Both the position numbers and the translations under genes were made by a program. This document shows, piece by piece, positions 53,514-62,063 of a stretch of 64,000 nt of DNA (its first letter is position 1; each line of letters starts with the position of its first letter). Source of the stretch: Streptomyces sp. ST2-7A (GTDB lineage Bacteria; Actinomycetota; Actinomycetes; Streptomycetales; Streptomycetaceae); NCBI RefSeq assembly GCF_021390475.1, contig NZ_JAJUWS010000012.1, forward strand, positions 62,001 to 126,000, read 5' to 3'. The notes under the pieces are model-generated. The model had not been told where the DNA came from and did no database searches. It saw nothing but the letters and a program-made list of their open reading frames with translations.

Positions 53514-55142
53514 TCAGCGGGACGGGTAGCGGCGCGGGGTGTGCACGGCGTCCCCGCCGGGGCGGGGGACGAGGGTGGTCAGCGAGGAGCCGACCAGCAG
53601 GATCGTGCGCATGTCCACGTCCTCCGGGTCCAGATCCGTCAGGCGCACGGTGCGCACCCGCTCGGTCGGACCGCCCACGTCCCGGGCCAGCACCACCGGG
53701 GTGTCCGGCGCGCGGTGCTCCAGCAGCACCTCGCGGGCCTTGCCGACCTGCCAGGTCCGGGAGCGGGACCCGGGGTTGTAGAGCGCCAGCGCCAGGTCGG
53801 CGCCGGCCGCCGCGCGCAGCCGCTCCTCGACCACCTCCCACGGCTTGAGCCGGTCGGAGAGCGAGATCACCGCGTAGTCGTGCCCCAGCGGGGCGCCCAC
53901 CCGGGAGGCGGCGGCCTGCGCCGCCGTCATGCCCGGCACGACCCGCACCGGAACCCCGGTGTACGGCTCGCGGCAGGCCACCTCCAGGACCGCGCTCGCC
54001 ATGGCGAACACGCCCGGGTCACCGGAGGAGACCACCGTCACCCGGCGTCCCCGGCGGGCCAGGTCCAGGGCGAACTCGGCGCGTTCGGCCTCCACCTTGT
54101 TGTCGGAGGGGTGGCGTCGCTGGCCGGGGCGGACCGGCACCCGGTCGAGGTAGGTGGTGTAGCCGACGAGGTCGTCGGCGGCGGCCAGGGCGCCGCGCGC
54201 CTCGGGGGTCAGCCAGCGGGGGCCGGCCGGGCCGGTGCCGACGACCACCACCCGCCCGCGCGGTTCCGTGCCGGGCCCCGCCGGCGCCGTGGAGCCGGCC
54301 GTCGCCTCCCCGGCCGGCGCGGTGGTACCGGGGAACGCGGTGTCGGGGGCGGGGGCGTCCACCCGGCTCGGCAGCACCGCCAGGGAGAAGTACGGCACCG
54401 AGTCGGCGGCCACGTCGGCGAGGAAGCCGGTCCGCTCGCCCTCCATCGTGGCCCGCTCCACGTACCGGGCCTCCGCCAGCCGGCCGGACGCCTCCAGCGC
54501 CCGCCGCACGGTCGGGAAGGTGCGGCCCAGCTTCATGATCGCGACCGCGTCGCCCGCCTCCAGACGGGCCGTCAACTCCTCCTCCGGGAGTGTGCCGGGC
54601 AGCACGGTGAGGGTCTCCCCGCCCTCCACCAGCGGCACGCCCAACCGGGCCGCCGCCGCGCCCACCGAGGTCACGCCGGGGATCACCTCGGTCGGGAAGC
54701 GGTGGGCCAGCCGCTTGTGCATGTGCATGTAGGAGCCGTAGAACATCGGGTCGCCCTCGGCGAGGACGGCCACGGTGCGGCCCGCCGCCAGGTGGGCGGC
54801 CAGCCGTTCGGCGGCCTCCGCGTAGAACTCCTCGATCGCCCCCCGGTAGCCGCCCGGGTGGTCGGTGGTCCCGGTGGTGACCGGGTAGATCAGGGGTTCC
54901 TCGATGTGGTCGGGCCGCAGGTACCGTTCGGCGATCGAGCGGGCGATGGACCGCCCCTTCCGCGCGCCGTGGTACGCCACCACGTCGGCGTCGGTGATCA
55001 CCTCCACGGCCCGGACCGTCAGCAGGGAGGGGTCGCCCGGTCCCAGGCCCACGCCGTAGAGCCGGCCGGTGCCGGTGCCGTCGGTGGGGGCGCCGTTCCC
55101 GTCGCCGCTCCCGGTGGGGCGCCCGGCCGTCGACGTGCTCAT
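53514..55142 (-). CDS. cobIJ: Fused precorrin-2 C20- and precorrin-3B C17-methyltransferase
   Basis: The 542-residue protein has two tetrapyrrole methylase domains. The first (about 28-260; LYGVGLGPGDPSLLTVRAVE, AEGDPMFYGSYMHMHKRL, VIPGVTSVGAAAARLGVPL) is CobI. The second (about 295-530; VVVVGTGPAGPRWLTPEARG, SSGDPGVFAMASAVLEV, VVPGMTAAQAAASRVGAPLG) is CobJ. They add methyls at C20 and C17. A Gly/Ala-rich linker joins them. The start ATG overlaps the cobH stop by 4 bp, so it is translated coupled to cobH. Confidence 0.96.
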   Translation of the reverse strand: MSTSTAGRPTGSGDGNGAPTDGTGTGRLYGVGLGPGDPSLLTVRAVEVITDADVVAYHGARKGRSIARSIAERYLRPDHIEEPLIYPVTTGTTDHPGGYRGAIEEFYAEAAERLAAHLAAGRTVAVLAEGDPMFYGSYMHMHKRLAHRFPTEVIPGVTSVGAAAARLGVPLVEGGETLTVLPGTLPEEELTARLEAGDAVAIMKLGRTFPTVRRALEASGRLAEARYVERATMEGERTGFLADVAADSVPYFSLAVLPSRVDAPAPDTAFPGTTAPAGEATAGSTAPAGPGTEPRGRVVVVGTGPAGPRWLTPEARGALAAADDLVGYTTYLDRVPVRPGQRRHPSDNKVEAERAEFALDLARRGRRVTVVSSGDPGVFAMASAVLEVACREPYTGVPVRVVPGMTAAQAAASRVGAPLGHDYAVISLSDRLKPWEVVEERLRAAAGADLALALYNPGSRSRTWQVGKAREVLLEHRAPDTPVVLARDVGGPTERVRTVRLTDLDPEDVDMRTILLVGSSLTTLVPRPGGDAVHTPRRYPSR

Positions 55143-55765
55143 TCGTCCTCGCTCGCGATCGCGTTGATCGCCGCCGCCGCCATCGCGCTGCCGCCGCGCC
55201 GGCCGCGCACGATCAGGTGCTCCAGCCGGGCCGGGTGCCCGGCGAGGGCCTCCTTGGACTCGGCCGCGCCGATGAAGCCGACCGGCACGCCGATGATCGC
55301 GGCCGGGCGGGGCGCGCCGTCCCCGATCATCTCCAGCAGCCGGAACAGCGCGGTGGGGGCGTTGCCGATGGCGACGACGGCGCCGTCCAGGCGGTCACCC
55401 CACAGGTCGAGGGCGGCGGCGCTGCGGGTGGTGCCCATGAGGGAGGCGAGCCCCGGCACGGGGGCGTCCCGCAGCGTGCAGATCACCTCGTTGTCGGCGG
55501 GCAGGCGACGGCGGGTGACGCCCGCCGCGACCATCTCGGCGTCGCACAGGATCGGCGCGCCCACGTTCAGGGCGGCGCGCGCCCGGGACACCACGTCGGG
55601 GGAGTGGACCAGGTCGCGGACCAGGTCGGTCATGCCGCAGGCGTGGATCATGCGGACCGCGACCCGGGCGACATCGGCGGGCAGGCCGTCGAGGTCGGTC
55701 TCGGCGCGGATGGTGGCAAAGGACTGCCGGTAGATCGCGGCGCCGTCCTTCTCGTAGTCGATCAC
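55139..55765 (-). CDS. cobH: Precorrin-8X methylmutase
   Basis: From GTG 55765 (VIDYEKDGAAIYRQSFATIR) the 208-residue protein matches CobH: MIHACGMTDLVRDLVHS (catalytic His), ILCDAEMVAAGVTRRRLP, SAAALDLWGDRLDGAVVAIG, NAPTALFRLLEM and IIGVPVGFIGAAESKEAL. It moves the C11 methyl to C12, giving hydrogenobyrinate. It lies 168 bp after cobG and overlaps cobIJ. Confidence 0.96.
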   Translation of the reverse strand: MIDYEKDGAAIYRQSFATIRAETDLDGLPADVARVAVRMIHACGMTDLVRDLVHSPDVVSRARAALNVGAPILCDAEMVAAGVTRRRLPADNEVICTLRDAPVPGLASLMGTTRSAAALDLWGDRLDGAVVAIGNAPTALFRLLEMIGDGAPRPAAIIGVPVGFIGAAESKEALAGHPARLEHLIVRGRRGGSAMAAAAINAIASEDE

Positions 55766-55932
55766 TGTGGTCTCGTCGCCTCGGGGCCGGGGTCGGGTGG
55801 GGGTGCGATCCGCCGGCGGGTGGTCCGGTCCCGGCGTGCGGGTCGGGCCGGCGTGATCGCGGGTCGGGTGCCGGACGCGGTCGGCGCCACGACACGGGGA
55901 CGGGGACGGGGACGGAAGGTGGGGGAGCGGGG

Positions 55933-57879
55933 TCAGGGGGAGGCGCCGCGCGCGAGGGCGGCGAGGGCCGTCGCCACCCCGTCCACGGGCAGCGGGCCGG
56001 CTGTCGGCGGCGCCGCGCCGGGGAACCCCACCGGCCGTTCCCGGTCGGGGGCGTCGTCGTGCAGGGTGACGCGGTAGCCGTCGGGCTCGGCGAGCACGTC
56101 GAGCCACGGGCCGCCGCGCGGCCGGCCGCACCGGCGTGGACAGCCGGACCAGTACACGGGGAGGGCCGCCGGGCCGCGGGGTCGGGTGTGCGCGTGGGCG
56201 GCGTCGGCCCGCACATCGGCCAGGGCCCGGCCGCAGCCGGGCCGGCCGGTGCAGGCCCCGACGCCGTGCCACGGTTCGTCGGGGCGCGTGATCAGGCCGG
56301 CGGTCGCCGGGTCGCGCGCGACCCGCGCGGCCACGGCCGATCCGGCCTCGGCCCGCGCGTCGGCCGGGGCCCCGCCGCCCACGGCGGGGTCGAGCGGGAG
56401 GACGACACCGCGCCAGGGGGTGACGCGCAGTTCGCCGGTGCCCTCGCGCCCGGCGAGGTCGGCGAGGGCCCGGAGTTGACCGGCGGCCAGGGTGCCGAGC
56501 GGCGCCAGGACGCAGACGGCCGGAGCCCCGTCGCCGTCCCGGGCCGGCCCCGGCACGGGACGCGGGCCGCCGGCGGGCGGGGTGGGGCCCTCGGCGGCCG
56601 GGCCGCCGGCGCCGGGCAGCGGCGCGGGTACGGCGCCGGAAGGAGGACCGGGCAGGCCGGTCGGGAGGGCTTCGGGCAGGGGGTCGGGTCCGGCGGCGGG
56701 CGCGGAGCCGGGTGGGGTGTGGGACGGTGGCGCGGGGCCGGCGTCGGAAGGAGAAGTGGGCAGGCCGGTCGGGAGGGCTTCGGGTGGGGAGTCGGGCCCG
56801 GCGGCGGGCGCGGAGCCGGGCGGGGTGTGGGACAGCGCGCCGGGCGGGTGTTCGGGTACGCCGGGCAGAGGCGCGGCGGATATGCCGGCCGCCGCGAGGG
56901 CGTCGACCAGTCGCCCGGTGTCGGGCCGCGCGCCGGTGGGCAGGTCGGCGACCCGCCAGATCCGCTCCGGGCGCCCGGTGGGGCCTGCGTCCGAGGAGAC
57001 CGGGGCGGCGCCTTCGGCGATCCGGTCGCCGGTGGTCAGAAAGAGGCGGGCGGCGGTGACGGCCGCCCGCGCGGCGTCCTGCCGACGCACCGTCACCCGG
57101 GCGTCGGTGCCCAGCGCGAGCCGCCACCGGTCGGCGGGAGAGGCGGCCGGACCGACCAATCCCGCGCCGGCCGATCCCGCCTCGACCGGTTCCGCGCCTG
57201 CCGATCCCGCGCCTGCCGCAGTGCCCGCCTCGGCCGTGCCCGCGCCGGCCGTGCCCGCGCCGGTCGATCCCGCCTCGACCGGTTCCGCGCCGGCCGATCC
57301 CGCGCCTGCCGGGTCCGCGCCGGGACCACCGGGCGTCGCGCCGGGACCACCGGGCGTCGCGCCGGCGGGGGTCGCCGACGCGACGAGTGTCACATCCGCC
57401 TCCAGCGTCGCCACGTCCCCGCGCCCGTCGTCCACGGCGAACAGGAACCGGCCCGACAGCCGGGCCGCCGTCGGGTCCGCGCACAGCGCCCGGTCCAGCT
57501 CCCGGGCCACGGCGTGCACGCCTGAGCGGGCACCCGCCAACGGCGTGGCCACGATGTTCCGCGCCCGCTCGTGGGCGTCCGAGGGCAGCAGTCCGGCCGC
57601 CCGCAGCCGACTCGCCAACACCGCCCCGCAGTCCACCGGCAGGGCTCTGAGCTGCATGTTCCCGCGCGAGGTGAGGTCGATCCGGCCGTCGCCGAACTCC
57701 TCGGCCAGGTCGGCGAGGACCCGCGCGGCCGACGTGTCCAGCAGCCCGCCCGGCAGCCGCACCCGGGCCAGCGCGCCGTCGTCGGCGGCGTGCAGTCGCA
57801 GCGCGCCGGGGCAGGCGTCATCGCGCCGACGGCCGGACGGTTCCTCCCGGTTCGGCACGGTTGCGGGGCGGGTGGACAT
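55933..57879 (-). CDS. cobG: Precorrin-3B synthase with large low-complexity inserts
   Basis: The 648-residue protein has the nitrite/sulfite-reductase-like half domains of CobG: RIDLTSRGNMQLRALP, GRFLFAVDDGRGDV, and the [4Fe-4S]/siroheme Cys motif (CTGRPGCGRALADVR, YWSGCPRRCGRP). CobG is usually about 400-480 residues. Two expanded stretches (about 185-260, Ala-Gly-Ser-Glu repeats; about 375-460, a duplicated Pro-rich block) account for the excess. It starts at ATG 57879, or 57891. It performs oxygen-dependent ring contraction chemistry. Confidence 0.93.
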   Translation of the reverse strand: MSTRPATVPNREEPSGRRRDDACPGALRLHAADDGALARVRLPGGLLDTSAARVLADLAEEFGDGRIDLTSRGNMQLRALPVDCGAVLASRLRAAGLLPSDAHERARNIVATPLAGARSGVHAVARELDRALCADPTAARLSGRFLFAVDDGRGDVATLEADVTLVASATPAGATPGGPGATPGGPGADPAGAGSAGAEPVEAGSTGAGTAGAGTAEAGTAAGAGSAGAEPVEAGSAGAGLVGPAASPADRWRLALGTDARVTVRRQDAARAAVTAARLFLTTGDRIAEGAAPVSSDAGPTGRPERIWRVADLPTGARPDTGRLVDALAAAGISAAPLPGVPEHPPGALSHTPPGSAPAAGPDSPPEALPTGLPTSPSDAGPAPPSHTPPGSAPAAGPDPLPEALPTGLPGPPSGAVPAPLPGAGGPAAEGPTPPAGGPRPVPGPARDGDGAPAVCVLAPLGTLAAGQLRALADLAGREGTGELRVTPWRGVVLPLDPAVGGGAPADARAEAGSAVAARVARDPATAGLITRPDEPWHGVGACTGRPGCGRALADVRADAAHAHTRPRGPAALPVYWSGCPRRCGRPRGGPWLDVLAEPDGYRVTLHDDAPDRERPVGFPGAAPPTAGPLPVDGVATALAALARGASP

Positions 57880-57955
57880 GCCGGCGAGCATACCCGGGGC
57901 CCCGCCGGGGCGTACTCCCCACCGGGGGCCACAGCGCATACGATGACCGGCGGCG

Positions 57956-58078
57956 GTCCGCCCGGATCGCCGACGCCGGCGACGGCGATCCGGGGAGGAA
58001 GCCGGTGGGAATCCGGCGCGGTCCCGCCACTGTGAATCCGGCCACACCGGCCGGGTGAGTCAGGAACTCCCGCCGTCG
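57956..58078 (+). promoter_or_regulatory. Cobalamin riboswitch upstream of cobN
   Basis: The conserved core gaagccggtgggaatccggc, then gcggtcccgccactgtgaa (57998-58036) and the B12 box gagtcaggaactcccgccg (58056-58074) are clear. The site lies on the + strand within the leader of cobN, ending about 43 bp before the start codon. Adenosylcobalamin binding should repress cobN translation or transcription. Confidence 0.9.
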
Positions 58079-58120
58079 CCACCGCCCGGGGCGAGGACCT
58101 CGAGGAAGGCCGGCCGCAGC

Positions 58121-61100
58121 ATGCTCCTGCTCCTGTCCACGTCGGACACCGATCTGCTCAGCGCCCGTGCGGCCGAAGGCCCGGTGCCCTACCGATTCGC
58201 CAACCCCTCCCGGCTCCTCCTGGAGGACCTGGACGAGCTGTTGGAGGGCACCGAACTGGTGGTGGTCCGCCTCCTCGGCGGACTGCGCGCCTGGCAGGAG
58301 GGCGTCGACAAGCTGCTCGCCGGCCCCCGCCCGGTCGTCGTCCTCACCGGCGAACAGGCCCCTGACGCCCAGTTGATGGCCGCCTCCACCGTGCCGGTGG
58401 GCATCGCCGCCGAGGCGCACGCCTACCTCGCGCACGGCGGCCCCGTGAACCTGGAACACCTGGCCCGTTTCCTCTCCGACACCGTGCTGCTCACCGGTCA
58501 CGGCTTCGACCCGCCCGCCGCCGCCCCCGCGTGGGGCGAGTTGGAGCGGGAGCCCCGCCCGGACGCCCCCGATCTGCCGGCCGACGCCCCGATCGTCGCG
58601 GTGCTCTACTACCGCGCCCACCAGATGAGCGGCAACACCGCCTTCGTGGAGGCGCTGTGCCGGGCGGTCGAGGACGCCGGCGGCCGGCCGCTGCCGCGCT
58701 GGGTCGCCTCGCTGCGCGCGCCCGAGGCCGAGCTGATCGCCGAACTGCGCACCGCCGACGTGGTGGTGACCACCGTGCTCGCCGCCGGCGGCACCACCCC
58801 CGCCGACGCCTCAGCCGGCGGGGACGACGAGTCCTGGGACGCGGGCGCGCTCGCCGACCTCGACGTGCCGATCCTCCAGGCGCTGTGCCTGACCGGCTCG
58901 CGCGCCGACTGGGAGGCCAACGACGAGGGCCTCTCCCCGCTGGACGCCGCCACCCAGGTCGCCGTGCCCGAGTTCGACGGCCGGCTGATCACCGTCCCCT
59001 TCTCCTTCAAGGAGGTGGACGCCGAGGGCCTGCCGTCGTACGTGCCCGACCCCGAGCGGGCCGGCCGGGTCGCCGGGATCGCGGTGCGCCACGCCCGCCT
59101 GCGGCAGATCCCGGCGGCGGACAAGCGCCTGGCGCTGGTGCTGTCCGCGTACCCGACGAAGCACTCCCGGATCGGCAACGCCGTCGGCCTGGACACCCCC
59201 GCCAGCGCGATCGCCCTGCTGCGCCGGCTGCGCGCCGAGGGGTACGACATCGGCCCCGATCCCGACGCCCCGGAAGCCGCCGGGCCGGGCGCGGAGGAGG
59301 GCCCGCTGCCGGGCCTGGCCTCCGGCGACGGCGACGACCTGATCCGCGCCCTGATCGACGCCGGCGGCCACGACCGGGAGTGGCTGACCGATGAGCAGCT
59401 GGCCCGCAACCCGGTGCGTGTGCCGGCGGCCGACTACCGCCGCTGGTACGCCGGGCTCCCGGCCGAGCTGCGGGAGTCGGTCGAGGAGCACTGGGGTCCG
59501 CCGCCCGGCGAGATGTTCGTCGACCGCAGCCGCGACCCCGAGGGCGAGATCGTGCTCGCCGCCCTGCGCCGGGGCAACCTCATCGTGCTCATCCAGCCCC
59601 CGCGCGGTTTCGGTGAGAACCCCATCGCGATCTACCACGACCCGGACCTGCCGCCCTCGCACCACTACCTGGCCGCCTACCGCTGGCTGGCCGCGTCCCG
59701 TGCCGAGGGCGGTTTCGGCGCCGACGCGATGATCCACCTCGGCAAGCACGGCAACCTGGAGTGGCTGCCCGGCAAGAACGCCGGCCTCTCCGCCGCCTGC
59801 GCCCCCGACGCCGCGCTGGGCGATCTGCCGTTGGTCTACCCGTTCCTGGTCAACGACCCGGGCGAGGGCACCCAGGCCAAGCGCCGGGTGCACGCCACGC
59901 TCATCGACCACCTCGTGCCGCCGATGGCCCGCGCCGAGTCCTACGGCGACATCGTCCGGCTGGAGCAGCTCCTCGACGAGTACGCGCAGATCTCCGCCAT
60001 GGACCCGGCCAAGCTGCCGGCGATCCGGGGGCAGATCTGGACGCTGATCCGGGCCGCCCGCCTGGACCACGACCTCGGGTTGGAGGAGCGCCCCGACGAC
60101 GACGGCTTCGACGACTTCCTGCTGCACGTCGACGGCTGGCTGTGCGAGGTGAAGGACACGCAGATCCGCGACGGCCTGCACGTGCTGGGCAACGCGCCGA
60201 CCGGCGAGGAGCGGGTCAACCTGGTGCTGGCGATCCTGCGCGCCCGGCAGATCTGGGGCGGCACCACCGCCCTGCCGGGGCTGCGCGAGGCGCTGGGGCT
60301 GGACGAGTCCGCGCCGGGTCGCACCGAGGCCGACCGGGTGGAGGAGCTGGCCCGGGCGCTGGTGCGGGGCATGGAGGACGCGGAGTGGGAGGCGTCGGCG
60401 GTGCCCGGCGTCATCGACGCCGTGATCTCCGGCGCCGACCCGGCGGCCGGGGACGCGGGTGCGGGTGCGGCGGCCGGTCCGGCGACCGGGGACGGCGCCG
60501 ACGCGGCCGACGCGCCGGCGGGGGTGGACCGCGAGGCGCTGGTCGGCGTCCTGGAGTTCGCCGTCCGCGAGGTGGTGCCCCGACTGGCGGGCACCGTGGA
60601 CGAGTTGGAGCACACCGTGCGCGCGCTGGCCGGGCGGTTCGTGCCCGCCGGGCCCTCCGGCTCCCCGCTGCGCGGCCTGGTCAACGTGCTGCCCACCGGC
60701 CGCAACTTCTACTCCGTGGACCCCAAGGCCGTGCCCAGCCGGCTCGCCTGGGAGACCGGTCGCGCCCTGGCCGACTCCCTGCTCGAGCGCTACCGCGCCG
60801 ACCACGGGGAGTGGCCCGCCTCGGTCGGCCTGTCGCTGTGGGGCACCAGCGCGATGCGCACCGCCGGCGACGACATCGCCGAGGCGCTGGCGCTGCTCGG
60901 TGTGCGCCCGGTGTGGGACGACGCCTCGCGCCGGGTCACCGGCCTGGAGCCGATCCCGCTCGACGAGTTGGGCCGCCCGCGCATCGACGTGACGCTGCGG
61001 ATCAGCGGCTTCTTCCGCGACGCCTTCCCGCACGTGGTCGGCCTGCTGGACGACGCGGTGCGGCTGGTCGCCGGACTGGACGAGCCGGACACCGACAACC

Positions 61101-61888
61101 ACGTGCGCGCCCACACCCGGGCCGACCTCGCCGAGCACGGCGACGAACGCCGGGCCACCGTCCGCATCTTCGGCTCCCGCCCCGGCACCTACGGCGCCGG
61201 CCTGCTCCAGCTCATCGACAGCCGGGACTGGCGCACCGACGCCGACCTCGCCGAGGTCTACACGGTGTGGGGCGGCTACGCCTACGGGCGCGGCCTGGAC
61301 GGGCGGTCGGCCCGCGAGGAGATGGAGACGGCGTACAAGCGGATCGCGGTCGCGGCGAAGAACACCGACACCCGCGAACACGACATCGCCGACTCCGACG
61401 ACTACTTCCAGTACCACGGCGGCATGGTCGCCACCGTCCGCGCGCTGCGCGGCGGCGAGGCCCCCGAGGCGTACATCGGGGACAGCACCCGCCCGGAGAC
61501 GGTCCGCACCCGCACCCTGGTCGAGGAGACCTCGCGGGTCTTCCGGGCCCGGGTGGTCAACCCGCGCTGGATCGAGGCGATGCGCCGCCACGGCTACAAG
61601 GGCGCCTTCGAGCTGGCCGCGACCGTCGACTACCTCTTCGGCTACGACGCCACGACGGGCGTGGTCGCCGACTGGATGTACGACAAGCTGACGCAGGCGT
61701 ACGTGTTGGACCCGGAGAACCGGAAGTTCCTCCAGGAGAACAACCCGTGGGCGCTGCACGGCATGGCCGAGCGGCTGCTGGAGGCGGAGAGCCGGGGGAT
61801 GTGGGCCGAGCCGGACCGGGCGACCCTGGAGGAGCTGCGCCGGGTGTTCCTGGAGACCGAGGGCGAGCTGGAGTCCGAGGACGAGTGA
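58121..61888 (+). CDS. cobN: Cobaltochelatase large subunit
   Basis: The 1255-residue protein matches CobN over its length: LLLLSTSDTDLLSARAAEGP at the start, VAVLYYRAHQMSGNTAFVEA-like sequence, LVLSAYPTKHSRIGNAVGLD, MIHLGKHGNLEWLPGKNAGL, LPTGRNFYSVDPKAVPS and FGSRPGTYGAGLLQLIDSRD. It inserts cobalt into hydrogenobyrinate diamide with CobST-type partners not in the window. ATG 58121 follows the riboswitch. Its last codons (TEGELESEDE) and terminator recur in a second copy at 63808. Confidence 0.97.
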   Translation: MLLLLSTSDTDLLSARAAEGPVPYRFANPSRLLLEDLDELLEGTELVVVRLLGGLRAWQEGVDKLLAGPRPVVVLTGEQAPDAQLMAASTVPVGIAAEAHAYLAHGGPVNLEHLARFLSDTVLLTGHGFDPPAAAPAWGELEREPRPDAPDLPADAPIVAVLYYRAHQMSGNTAFVEALCRAVEDAGGRPLPRWVASLRAPEAELIAELRTADVVVTTVLAAGGTTPADASAGGDDESWDAGALADLDVPILQALCLTGSRADWEANDEGLSPLDAATQVAVPEFDGRLITVPFSFKEVDAEGLPSYVPDPERAGRVAGIAVRHARLRQIPAADKRLALVLSAYPTKHSRIGNAVGLDTPASAIALLRRLRAEGYDIGPDPDAPEAAGPGAEEGPLPGLASGDGDDLIRALIDAGGHDREWLTDEQLARNPVRVPAADYRRWYAGLPAELRESVEEHWGPPPGEMFVDRSRDPEGEIVLAALRRGNLIVLIQPPRGFGENPIAIYHDPDLPPSHHYLAAYRWLAASRAEGGFGADAMIHLGKHGNLEWLPGKNAGLSAACAPDAALGDLPLVYPFLVNDPGEGTQAKRRVHATLIDHLVPPMARAESYGDIVRLEQLLDEYAQISAMDPAKLPAIRGQIWTLIRAARLDHDLGLEERPDDDGFDDFLLHVDGWLCEVKDTQIRDGLHVLGNAPTGEERVNLVLAILRARQIWGGTTALPGLREALGLDESAPGRTEADRVEELARALVRGMEDAEWEASAVPGVIDAVISGADPAAGDAGAGAAAGPATGDGADAADAPAGVDREALVGVLEFAVREVVPRLAGTVDELEHTVRALAGRFVPAGPSGSPLRGLVNVLPTGRNFYSVDPKAVPSRLAWETGRALADSLLERYRADHGEWPASVGLSLWGTSAMRTAGDDIAEALALLGVRPVWDDASRRVTGLEPIPLDELGRPRIDVTLRISGFFRDAFPHVVGLLDDAVRLVAGLDEPDTDNHVRAHTRADLAEHGDERRATVRIFGSRPGTYGAGLLQLIDSRDWRTDADLAEVYTVWGGYAYGRGLDGRSAREEMETAYKRIAVAAKNTDTREHDIADSDDYFQYHGGMVATVRALRGGEAPEAYIGDSTRPETVRTRTLVEETSRVFRARVVNPRWIEAMRRHGYKGAFELAATVDYLFGYDATTGVVADWMYDKLTQAYVLDPENRKFLQENNPWALHGMAERLLEAESRGMWAEPDRATLEELRRVFLETEGELESEDE

Positions 61889-61965
61889 GCCCCGACGGGT
61901 GAGCCGTACCGCCCGGCCCCGGTTCCCAACCCGTCGGGGTGGGAACCGGGGCCGGGTCGTGTCGC
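61841..61965. repeat. Left copy of ~125-bp direct repeat (cobN 3' end)
   Basis: This segment holds the last 16 codons of cobN, the stop, and the terminator hairpin. It matches 63792-63916 at a constant offset of 1951 bp, with three mismatches near the left edge, one in the hairpin and several at the right edge. The repeats flank the peptidase/PIN gene pair. Confidence 0.92.
61913..61955 (+). terminator. cobN terminator
   Basis: A perfect 16-bp stem (ccggccccggttccca / tgggaaccggggccgg) with an 11-nt loop lies 25 bp after the cobN stop. Confidence 0.85.
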
Positions 61966-61997
61966 GGCGGGAAGTGTCCTCGGCTTCCTCGAATCGA

Positions 61998-62062
61998 ACA
62001 CTTCGGGTGATCAATCGATTTCCCGGAGTGTTGATCGCTCCAGAATGTGCTAACTTCGCACA
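61998..62062 (+). promoter_or_regulatory. Operator/promoter of the peptidase-PIN pair
   Basis: aacacttcggg (from about 62000) faces cccggagtgtt (ending about 62031), and tgtgc-taacttc-gcaca (62046-62062) is a perfect inverted repeat ending one base before the ATG. The taactt inside it suits a -10 element, implying a leaderless transcript starting at the ATG. The XRE protein is the probable binder. Confidence 0.55.
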
Positions 62063-62063
62063 C

